A DNA stretch of 6,051 nt from Armatimonadota bacterium (GTDB lineage: Bacteria > Armatimonadota > Zipacnadia > Zipacnadales > UBA11051), in NCBI GenBank assembly GCA_003542955.1, contig DPJP01000008.1, forward strand, positions 5,303 through 11,353, written 5' to 3'. The stretch's first letter is position 1. Every line of letters begins with the position of its first letter. Position numbers and translations under genes: made by a program. This document shows, piece by piece, positions 1-5,576 of this stretch. The notes beneath the pieces are model-generated. The model had not been told where the DNA came from. It did not search any database and saw only the letters and a list, made by a program, of their open reading frames with translations.

Positions 1-78
1 ACGGAAGAAGCCGATCACGCGCCAGAGCAGCGCGACTCCAACACCGACGATCACGATCGCGATGACTGTCTGCAGCAT
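1..78 (-). CDS. N-terminus of a membrane-anchored protein (partial, runs off the window)
   Basis: Only the first 26 codons are present. The ATG at 78-76 directly follows the folE2 stop TAG (81-79) in the same frame. A good ribosome binding site, GGTGAG at 90-85, lies six bases upstream inside the last folE2 codons, which supports this start and implies translational coupling. The peptide begins MLQTVIAIVIVGVGVALLW and then reads RVIGFFR: about 18 uninterrupted hydrophobic residues followed by positive charges. This fits a single N-terminal membrane segment or signal anchor, with the remainder probably cytoplasmic by the positive-inside rule. The family cannot be identified from this fragment. 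It could be a small membrane protein or the anchor of a larger enzyme. The frame is open to the window edge. Confidence 0.6.
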   Translation of the reverse strand, partial: MLQTVIAIVIVGVGVALLWRVIGFFR

Positions 79-876
79 CTACAACTCACCATGCTCCGCG
101 TATGCATACGCCGTGTGATTGTGGATAGATTCCATGCTCTCGCACTCCGCCGAGCACCCGATGACACCCGGGATGCCGCGCAGTGCAACGATGGTGTCGC
201 GCACGACGTCCTCGACGAACTTCGGGTTGTCGTAGGCCGTCTCTGTGACCACCTTCTCATCCGCGCGCTTGAGTAGCGGGTAGATCTCGCAGCTCCCCTG
301 CTGTTCGAGCAGCGGGATAAGCTCCTCAAGCCAGAGGATGACGCCGGGTCGGGCGTTCACACGCACCGACAGCGTTGCGCGCTGGGAGTGCGCCCCGCGC
401 TCGGATATCTCCTTCGAGCACGGGCAAAGTGTCATGATCGGGACCGACGCCCCGAGTACAAAGCGGAAGCCTTCACTGCTGATTCTGCCCTCGAAGGCGC
501 AATCATAATCCAGTTCGCTGACGCGACCCGAGGCCGGCGCCTGCTTCGCCAGGAAGTACTTGAACTGCAGCACCACTTCGGCGGCGGGGGCAGCGAAGCG
601 CTCGAGCATGGCCCGCAGCGTGTGCTCGATCTCGATGACCGAGACCGGTTGCTTGCTCCACTCGCTCAACGTGTTGACAAAGCGGCTCATGTGCGTGCCG
701 CGCTGGATGCCCGGCAACTCGACCGCCGCGTCGACGCGCCCCAGTACGCGTGCGTAGCCACCGTCACGGGCACGGATGCGAACCGGCAGGTGCAGGTCGC
801 GTATGCCGACGCGGTCTATTGTGATTCCCCTGGCATCGACTTCGGATGCCACGTCCTTCATGCTCTTCTCATCCAT
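79..876 (-). CDS. folE2: GTP cyclohydrolase IB (FolE2 type)
   Basis: Converts GTP to 7,8-dihydroneopterin triphosphate, the first step of tetrahydrofolate and of queuosine/7-deazaguanine synthesis, in the cytoplasm. Numbering from a possible GTG start at 891, the family hallmarks are LPGIQRGTHMSRF (59-71), TLCPCSKEIS (154-163), GAHSQR (166-171), YPLLKRADEKVVTE (204-217), NPKFVEDVVRD (222-232) and ESIHNH (254-259). C156 and H168 have the same spacing as the active-site metal ligands C147 and H159 reported for the Neisseria enzyme. Length, 260-270 residues, is normal. The start is uncertain: GTG at 891, ATG at 876 or ATG at 861 are all in frame. The GTG has an AGGG directly abutting it, too close to act as a Shine-Dalgarno sequence, so an ATG is preferred; the 861 start (MKDVASEVD) also resembles typical FolE2 N-termini. 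It follows the oxidoreductase gene closely and abuts the membrane protein gene. Confidence 0.95.
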   Translation of the reverse strand: MDEKSMKDVASEVDARGITIDRVGIRDLHLPVRIRARDGGYARVLGRVDAAVELPGIQRGTHMSRFVNTLSEWSKQPVSVIEIEHTLRAMLERFAAPAAEVVLQFKYFLAKQAPASGRVSELDYDCAFEGRISSEGFRFVLGASVPIMTLCPCSKEISERGAHSQRATLSVRVNARPGVILWLEELIPLLEQQGSCEIYPLLKRADEKVVTETAYDNPKFVEDVVRDTIVALRGIPGVIGCSAECESMESIHNHTAYAYAEHGEL

Positions 877-909
877 CGTTGTGCGGCCCACCCCTGTCTC
901 GACGCGGGA

Positions 910-2058
910 CTATGCGGGCGTGTTCACGTCGGCCCAGCGCCCGTCACCCGCGCTCCGGCGCACCGCATCGTCAACGGTCTGAACCCGTATGCCGTCGAAG
1001 AGCGTGGCGCTGCCGCAGCGCCCTTCGGCAAGGGCACTGAGGAAATCGTAGATGCTCTGGATGTGGAAACGCACCCAGCCGACGGGGAGTTTCGGTGAGG
1101 GCAGCGCCGATGGCGCCGGGTAGCGCTGGACGCACTCAATCTGCGTGTATCCGCGCATGCCGCCAAGCTCATCACCCGGCACGGTGTCATCGTAGGCGTA
1201 GAGGTAATTCGCGTCCATCATGTCGAACCTGAGCGACCCCTTCTCCCCATAGATCTCGAAACCGAACCCATCCTGAGTGCCCGTCGCGAAGCGGGACGCC
1301 TCGATCAGGCCTCTGCCGCCCTGCGCCAGTTCCGCCTCAATGCAGACGTAGTCATCCACCTCCACGGGCACTGTTTCGGCCGAACCCTTCGATACCGGGC
1401 GCTCGGGGATATACGTCTCCATGGAGGCCCGCACACGCGAGAAGCCGCCCAGCAGGTGCATCATTGCGTCGATGATGTGACTGCCCAGGTCGGACAACGC
1501 CCCACCACCGGCCTCCTTGCTCAGTCGCCACGATATCGGTCGTCCCGGATCCGTGTAGCCGGCATGGTAGTAGGTAGCGCGGAAGTGGTACACGCGGCCC
1601 AGAAAGCCCGCATCAATCATTCGCTTCGCGCGCATGACTGCCGGGATGAAGCGGCAGTGGAAGGCCATCCCGTGGTGCAGCTCGGGCTTGCTGCGCGCGG
1701 CGGCGTCAATCTCCATCGCGTCGGCCAGCGTCACCGTGAGCGGCTTGTCGCAGTAGACGTGCTTGCCGGCCTCCAGGGCGGCGATGACCTGCTCCTTGTG
1801 CATCTGATTGGGGGTGCAGACATCGATGACGTCGATATCGTCACGCTGCAGGAGCTCTTCCAGTGCATTGCAGCCGAACTCGAAGCCGCCGGTTCTGACG
1901 GCCTTCTGCGCCGTCTCGGGTCGGCTCGTACACACTCCCACGAGCACCGGCTCCACCGGGCATGGATCGAAGTAGAGCGGGATGCTCCTGTATGCAAGTG
2001 TGTGCACCTTGCCGATGAACCCGAAGCCAACCAGGCCGATACCGATGCGTTTGCTCAT
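910..2058 (-). CDS. Gfo/Idh/MocA-family NAD(P)-dependent sugar/inositol dehydrogenase
   Basis: A 382-residue cytoplasmic oxidoreductase predicted to oxidise or reduce a sugar, nucleotide sugar or cyclitol using a tightly bound nicotinamide cofactor. The N-terminal Rossmann fold starts IGIGLVGFGFIGKVH (glycine motif 11-16), followed by DVIDVCTPNQMH (76-87) and CDKPLTV (103-109), the counterpart of the usual EKP motif with catalytic K105. The C-terminal domain carries GGGALSDLGSHIIDAMMHL, giving D190 and H194, which match in spacing the D172/H176 pair of Bacillus inositol dehydrogenase. The catalytic set is therefore complete. The start at 2058 is chosen because a strong GGAGAGG lies five bases upstream and the 46 upstream in-frame residues are arginine-rich and unlike the family. 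It lies downstream of the aminotransferase and could supply or use its keto intermediate. Substrate cannot be deduced; a GnnA-like UDP-GlcNAc 3-dehydrogenase is one possibility, an inositol or other sugar dehydrogenase another. Confidence 0.9.
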   Translation of the reverse strand: MSKRIGIGLVGFGFIGKVHTLAYRSIPLYFDPCPVEPVLVGVCTSRPETAQKAVRTGGFEFGCNALEELLQRDDIDVIDVCTPNQMHKEQVIAALEAGKHVYCDKPLTVTLADAMEIDAAARSKPELHHGMAFHCRFIPAVMRAKRMIDAGFLGRVYHFRATYYHAGYTDPGRPISWRLSKEAGGGALSDLGSHIIDAMMHLLGGFSRVRASMETYIPERPVSKGSAETVPVEVDDYVCIEAELAQGGRGLIEASRFATGTQDGFGFEIYGEKGSLRFDMMDANYLYAYDDTVPGDELGGMRGYTQIECVQRYPAPSALPSPKLPVGWVRFHIQSIYDFLSALAEGRCGSATLFDGIRVQTVDDAVRRSAGDGRWADVNTPA

Positions 2059-2063
2059 CGCGT

Positions 2064-2070
2064 CCTCTCC
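2064..2070 (-). promoter_or_regulatory. Ribosome binding site of the Gfo/Idh gene
   Basis: GGAGAGG reading on the minus strand, with five bases (ACGCG) to the ATG at 2058-2056. It decides the start: the frame stays open upstream to 2196, but no Rossmann-fold sequence lies there. Confidence 0.75.
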
Positions 2071-2083
2071 CGATGCGTTCTGG

Positions 2084-2105
2084 CATGCTCCCTGTCGGGG
2101 ACATG
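2084..2105. promoter_or_regulatory. Small dyad in the leader of the Gfo/Idh gene
   Basis: CATG-C-TCCC and GGGACATG form an eight-pair stem with one bulged base and a five-base loop (TGTCG). It sits immediately downstream of the putative -10 at 2112-2107, so it would overlap the transcription start, where an operator or a 5' leader hairpin would be expected. Small dyads occur by chance in GC-rich DNA, so function is unproven. Confidence 0.25.
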
Positions 2106-2106
2106 T

Positions 2107-2115
2107 AGCATAGCA
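2107..2115 (-). promoter_or_regulatory. Possible extended -10 promoter for the Gfo/Idh-folE2 unit
   Basis: The minus strand reads TGC-TATGCT, an extended -10 (TGn followed by a four-of-six match to TATAAT) in the only sizeable non-coding gap, about 50 bases before the Gfo/Idh ATG. No convincing -35 element lies about 17 bases upstream, where the DNA is very GC-rich. It is more AT-rich than its surroundings, which is the main support. Confidence 0.3.
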
Positions 2116-2157
2116 CATCCGCGCCGCCCGCGCACGGCCCCGTGTCCGGGAAATCCG

Positions 2158-2186
2158 ACAGGCGGAGCATCTGACGCTCCGCCTGT
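2158..2186 (-). terminator. Strong hairpin after the aminotransferase gene, probable terminator or attenuator
   Basis: A perfect 11-base inverted repeat (ACAGGCGGAGC and GCTCCGCCTGT) with a seven-base loop, beginning about 25 bases after the aminotransferase stop. The stem is GC-rich and stable. In the direction of transcription it is followed by CGGATTTCCC, with only three consecutive T, so it is not a classic Rho-independent terminator. It may terminate weakly, act as a 3'-end stabiliser between two cistrons, or reduce readthrough into the Gfo/Idh gene. A plus-strand role is also possible but no plus-strand gene needs one. Confidence 0.55.
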
Positions 2187-2211
2187 TTGGTCTCAAGCAT
2201 CGTGACCCCGG

Positions 2212-3474
2212 TCACTTCCGCGATCGGTAATACTCGGCGACCTTGCGGATGCCCTCGCCGATCAACTCGGCATGCTCGACAGTGTGCCCCTCGGTCCACC
2301 CCGTTGTGAAGATGCTCTCCTGGCCCCAGAGGGCCCCGGGGTAGTCGTTGACATCGTACTGCGGGTCTCGCCCGTAGGGCGGTTCCCACGGGAACTCGGA
2401 GTCCCCGTATGCCACATGGTTGGCGATGCAGGGAGTCGCCACCATCGGTGTACCGCCGCCGTAGCCGGTCGAGAACGGCATCCCCTCCGCGGCGATAGCA
2501 CGGGCAAACGTGGGCCTGTCGACACCGAGAAGGTCCTCGTCGATGGTGAACGGGAAGCGCCACCACGAGTGCCCCGTGGTCTTCGGGTACATGTACGGAG
2601 GGTTGATGCCCTCGATCTGCTCGAGCAGCCTGATGAGATGGTCTGCCGACGCGCGCCTGCGTTCGAGGATACTCGGCAGCTTGCGGCACTGGGCAAGCGC
2701 CACGGCGCCGGTGACCTCGTTCATGCGGTAGTTGATGCCGATGCGTTGGACGATCCGCTCCTCCGTGCGGCCGGTGCGATCGTAGTACTTGTCGTGGAAA
2801 TCGCGCATGCGCACATAGAACTCGTCATCGTTGGTGGCAACAATGCCGCCGTCGCCGGCGGTGATCTGCTTACTCTGCTGGAGCGAGAAGCAGCCGATAT
2901 CACCGAATGTGCCGACGGGTTGACCGTCGTATGTCGCCCCGTGCGCTTGTGCGCAGTCCTCGACGACGTAGAGGTTGTGGCGCCGGGCGATATCCATGAT
3001 CTCATCCATCCGGCACGGCTGACCAAACAGGTGAACCACCAGCAACGCGCGAGTGCGATCCGTGATGCGCTGCTCAATCGCCTCCGGGTTCATATTGAGC
3101 GTCAGCCGGTCGAGATCGGCGAAGATCGGGATGCAGCAGCACTGCACGATCCCGATGTAGGTGCCCATGTCAGTGACGGGGGTGGTGATGATCTCGTCGC
3201 CGGGGTCCAGCTGCAGAGCGGCGACCGCGGTATGCAGTGATGCGGTGCCCGACGAGACCGCCTGCACGTGCTTGATGCCCAGGTACTCGCCGTACTCCTG
3301 CTCAAACTGCTCGACCATAGACCCGGAGTACCGGAACATCTTGCCGCTGTGGATCACCTCGGAGACGAGTGCAATCTCCTCCTCGCCCAGGTCGCGCCCC
3401 GCGGCCATACTGGTGTTTGGGAACGGCTCAGTCGCCGTCTTTGGACCGCCGTTGATTGCCAACTCTTCTGACAT
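2212..3474 (-). CDS. DegT/DnrJ/EryC1/StrS-family PLP-dependent sugar or cyclitol aminotransferase
   Basis: A 420-residue cytoplasmic aminotransferase of the fold-type I DegT family, which transfers an amino group, usually from glutamate or glutamine, to a keto-sugar or keto-cyclitol. It opens with the typical LAINGGPK. SSGTASLHTA (74-83) binds the PLP phosphate, VVEDCAQAHGA (170-180) supplies D173 against the PLP ring nitrogen, and FSLQQSKQITAGDGG (196-210) holds the Schiff-base lysine K202. NYRMNEVTGAV (248-258) is also conserved. The FSxQxSKxxTAGxGG form resembles scyllo-inosose and AHBA-synthase-like branches more than short sugar-nucleotide aminotransferases. A C-terminal stretch (about 335-390) rich in G, P, Y and W makes it longer than many family members. 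The start at 3474 is set by AGGAG eight bases upstream and by where family similarity begins; 17 upstream codons are open but not used. Three consecutive cysteines (112-114) are unusual. Substrate is unknown. Confidence 0.93.
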   Translation of the reverse strand: MSEELAINGGPKTATEPFPNTSMAAGRDLGEEEIALVSEVIHSGKMFRYSGSMVEQFEQEYGEYLGIKHVQAVSSGTASLHTAVAALQLDPGDEIITTPVTDMGTYIGIVQCCCIPIFADLDRLTLNMNPEAIEQRITDRTRALLVVHLFGQPCRMDEIMDIARRHNLYVVEDCAQAHGATYDGQPVGTFGDIGCFSLQQSKQITAGDGGIVATNDDEFYVRMRDFHDKYYDRTGRTEERIVQRIGINYRMNEVTGAVALAQCRKLPSILERRRASADHLIRLLEQIEGINPPYMYPKTTGHSWWRFPFTIDEDLLGVDRPTFARAIAAEGMPFSTGYGGGTPMVATPCIANHVAYGDSEFPWEPPYGRDPQYDVNDYPGALWGQESIFTTGWTEGHTVEHAELIGEGIRKVAEYYRSRK

Positions 3475-3482
3475 CTTCAGTA

Positions 3483-3487
3483 CTCCT
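3483..3487 (-). promoter_or_regulatory. Ribosome binding site of the aminotransferase gene
   Basis: AGGAG (within GAGAGGAG) on the minus strand with eight bases to the ATG at 3474-3472. It selects this start over the longer open frame that reaches 3525. Confidence 0.8.
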
Positions 3488-3506
3488 CTCGTATGTGCAT
3501 CACGCT

Positions 3507-3524
3507 TGCGGCTGTGGGGCCGCA
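3507..3524. other. Short inverted repeat in the lpxC-aminotransferase gap
   Basis: TGCGGC and GCCGCA form a six-base stem around a six-base loop within the 82-base gap between lpxC and the aminotransferase gene. No T-run follows on either strand, so it is not an obvious terminator. No convincing promoter is visible in this gap, which is compatible with co-transcription of the two genes. Confidence 0.25.
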
Positions 3525-3556
3525 TGATGCCGAGCCCTCTCGTGCCGCCGGGCCGT

Positions 3557-4399
3557 TCATCCGCATGTGTCCAGGATCAGCCGCGCCAACGCTCGGTTGT
3601 CGGCATGGCCCGTCCGGTAGCCGATAACATGCGCGCGCAGTGGTCTTCCCAGCAGATAGAGGTCGCCGATGAGGTCCACAATCTTGTGGCGCGCCATCGC
3701 GTTGCCCGCGAAGGGCTCCGCGGAGTAGTGGTCATCGTGAACAACCAGGCAGTTGTCCTCGCTGCCGGCCGCAATCATCCCGGCGCCCTGCAGCGCCTGC
3801 AGCTCGTCCCAGGTCGCGAATGTGCGTGCCGGCGCTACGACCTCCTCGAACAGCTCCCGCGAGGGATCGAACTCCGCGAACTGGTGCCCGACCAACTCGT
3901 GGGGGTGCACCAGGCAGTAGCCGAACCTGGGGGCGTCGGCCGGCAGCACGGCAAGCGCCCGGTCATCCCCAATATGGAAGATAGGTTCCTCCGGCACAAG
4001 AGCATCAACAGAGTCGGGAAGGGTCTCGATGCCGCCCGCGCGTAGCATGGCCAACAGCGGGGTCGCGCTGCCGTCGAAGAGCGGCACCTCGGGACCGTCA
4101 AGCCGCAAATGGGCATCAGTGATGCTCTCAGCCCACAGCACAGCCATCAGGTGCTCGACGAAGTCTACGCGGCCGGTCTCGTCGCCGATCGAGCTGCATG
4201 CGGGTAACGGGAGAGCGTGCTCGAGGTCGGCAGGCCATGCGGACCCGATGTCGGTCCGCTCAATCGTGATGCCGCTGCCGGCCGGGGCGGGACCGATGGA
4301 TAGCTCGATCTCCTGCCCGGTGCGGACCCCTAACCCCACGAGAGAACTCTCCGCCGCGAGAGTCCGACGCGGCCGGCAGCACGCCTGCGCGGGGGTCAT
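3557..4399 (-). CDS. lpxC: UDP-3-O-acyl-N-acetylglucosamine deacetylase (LpxC)
   Basis: Zinc amidase that removes the N-acetyl group from UDP-3-O-acyl-GlcNAc, the committed step of lipid A synthesis, in the cytoplasm. The 280-residue protein (E. coli form about 305) shows both LpxC domains: VEHLMAVLW (81-89) with zinc ligand H83 and general base E82, DGPEVPLFDGSA (101-112), ARTF (191-194), GSEDNCLVV (212-220), MARHKIVDLIGDLYLLGRP (235-253) with zinc ligands H238 and D242 and conserved K239, and GH at 264-265 matching catalytic H265. The metal and catalytic set is complete. One oddity is that the N-terminal motif GVGLHTG reads GLGVRTG, so the usual histidine (E. coli H19) is R26. The ATG overlaps the dehydrogenase stop by one base (TGATG), with a weak AGGGCGAG upstream, so translation is probably coupled. 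lpxA and fabZ, common partners, are not in the window. Confidence 0.93.
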   Translation of the reverse strand: MTPAQACCRPRRTLAAESSLVGLGVRTGQEIELSIGPAPAGSGITIERTDIGSAWPADLEHALPLPACSSIGDETGRVDFVEHLMAVLWAESITDAHLRLDGPEVPLFDGSATPLLAMLRAGGIETLPDSVDALVPEEPIFHIGDDRALAVLPADAPRFGYCLVHPHELVGHQFAEFDPSRELFEEVVAPARTFATWDELQALQGAGMIAAGSEDNCLVVHDDHYSAEPFAGNAMARHKIVDLIGDLYLLGRPLRAHVIGYRTGHADNRALARLILDTCG

Positions 4400-5568
4400 C
4401 AGTAACTCGCCCTGAGCAGGTCGAGCAGGTCGGCACGGGTTGCGCCGCCGAGGGTTTTCGCGACGGCTCCGCCCATGTATCTGAGCGCATCATCGACGAG
4501 CGTCGGGAGCATCTCTTCGGCGATGCCCAACTCGCGCAGTCTGATGCTCAGGCCGACCGACTCAAGCAGGCTCTGAAGTGCATCCGGGGCCCTGGAGGCG
4601 GCTGCGGCATCATCGCAATCGGTGACACCGAGCGCTCGCGCGATGAATGCGAACTTGCCGGTATCGCGCTCCCACATCATGCGCGCCCACCCCACGAGGA
4701 CGGAGGCCAGCCCCGCGCCGTGGGCGATATCGGGGTGGTGGCCGCTCATGGGGTGCTCCACGGCGTGCATGATGTTGCCGCCGGTCTGCGAGAGCACGTA
4801 CCCCGCGAAGCAGTCGCCGAGCATCATGTCACGTCTGGCCTGCGTGTTGCCCCCGTCGGCCACGGCGGCGGCAAGCGAGCGACCGACAAGGCCGATGGCG
4901 CGCTCGGCCATTGCATCCACAAGCGGCGTCGCGACCGTGGATATGTAGCCCTCGACCGAGTGGCAGAGCACGTCCACACCCGTGGCAGCGGTTACCTCGG
5001 CCGGGGCGGAGTATGTCAACTCCGGGTCCTGTATGGCCTCCTTCGGGTAGACCGCGGGTCCGGCGATGGCCGTCTTCTCATGCGTCTCAGAGACGCTGAT
5101 GACCGCGAAGGGCGTCATCTCGGACGACGTGCCGGCAGTCGATGTCACCGCCACAACCGGCAGCGTGGCGTCGGTCGGGCTCGGCTTCGTGCCGTCCTCG
5201 CGTGGGAACAGGAATGACTTGAGCGGCTCATCATGAGTGGCTCCGACGGCAATGGCCTTTGCGGCATCGATGCTGCTGCCACCGCCGAGCGCGATGATGC
5301 ACTCCGCGCCGAACTCGCGGGCGACGAGTGCCCCCTGCTCGCAGAGACCCAGGGGCGGATTAGCCGGGACGCGGTTGAAGACCTCGACATCCATGCCGGC
5401 GGCCGCCAGCATGTCCAGAGCCTTCTGCAGGTGACCGGAGCGTTCCATGGCGCAGCGGCCGGTGACCAGCATTGCCCGCGTTCCGTACGGGGCTGCAATC
5501 TGGCCGAGTTGGGAGAACATCCCCTCGCCGAAGTGGATACGGGTCGGGTTGAAGGAAGTGAACTGCAT
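4399..5568 (-). CDS. Iron-containing (group III) alcohol dehydrogenase
   Basis: A 389-residue NAD(P)-dependent, metal-dependent alcohol/aldehyde oxidoreductase of the cytoplasm. The N-terminal half binds the nucleotide: LGGGSSIDAAKAIA (94-107) and TSTAGTSSEMTPFAV (142-156), where the usual TAGTGSE has serine in place of the second glycine. The helical C-terminal half supplies the metal site: D199 and H203 in GVDVLCH, H268 in MHAVEHPMSG and H283 in IAHG, matching D196, H200, H263 and H277 of E. coli FucO. Length is standard. The ATG lies eight bases after the kinase stop, and GAGGAG formed by the last kinase codons is 11 bases upstream of it. Its end overlaps the lpxC start. The family covers butanol, propanediol, lactaldehyde, glycerol and other substrates, so specificity cannot be assigned, and no link to lipid A synthesis is known. 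Confidence 0.93.
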   Translation of the reverse strand: MQFTSFNPTRIHFGEGMFSQLGQIAAPYGTRAMLVTGRCAMERSGHLQKALDMLAAAGMDVEVFNRVPANPPLGLCEQGALVAREFGAECIIALGGGSSIDAAKAIAVGATHDEPLKSFLFPREDGTKPSPTDATLPVVAVTSTAGTSSEMTPFAVISVSETHEKTAIAGPAVYPKEAIQDPELTYSAPAEVTAATGVDVLCHSVEGYISTVATPLVDAMAERAIGLVGRSLAAAVADGGNTQARRDMMLGDCFAGYVLSQTGGNIMHAVEHPMSGHHPDIAHGAGLASVLVGWARMMWERDTGKFAFIARALGVTDCDDAAAASRAPDALQSLLESVGLSIRLRELGIAEEMLPTLVDDALRYMGGAVAKTLGGATRADLLDLLRASY

Positions 5569-5576
5569 TCTGTTGG

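Noticed and set aside
388..1098. 236-codon open frame on the plus strand
   Set aside because: It is antisense to folE2 and the oxidoreductase; the protein is low-complexity in R, A, D and H without a recognisable domain.
2059..2196. 46-residue N-terminal extension of the Gfo/Idh protein
   Set aside because: The extension is arginine- and cysteine-rich, contains the hairpin DNA and is unlike the family; a strong ribosome binding site supports the start at 2058.
1456..2205. 249-codon plus-strand frame covering the oxidoreductase start and the intergenic gap
   Set aside because: Antisense shadow of the Gfo/Idh gene; nothing protein-like in its translation.
1841..2689. 282-codon minus-strand frame overlapping two genes
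   Set aside because: It is a different frame of the aminotransferase and oxidoreductase genes, crosses the hairpin and gap, and lacks motifs; the two motif-rich frames explain the same DNA.
2272..3240. 322-codon open frame on the plus strand
   Set aside because: It lies wholly opposite the aminotransferase gene; its translation has no recognisable motif, and long antisense frames are expected in GC-rich DNA.
3161..4045. 294-codon open frame on the plus strand
   Set aside because: It is antisense to both lpxC and the aminotransferase gene and crosses their gap; no family motif and no convincing ribosome binding site.
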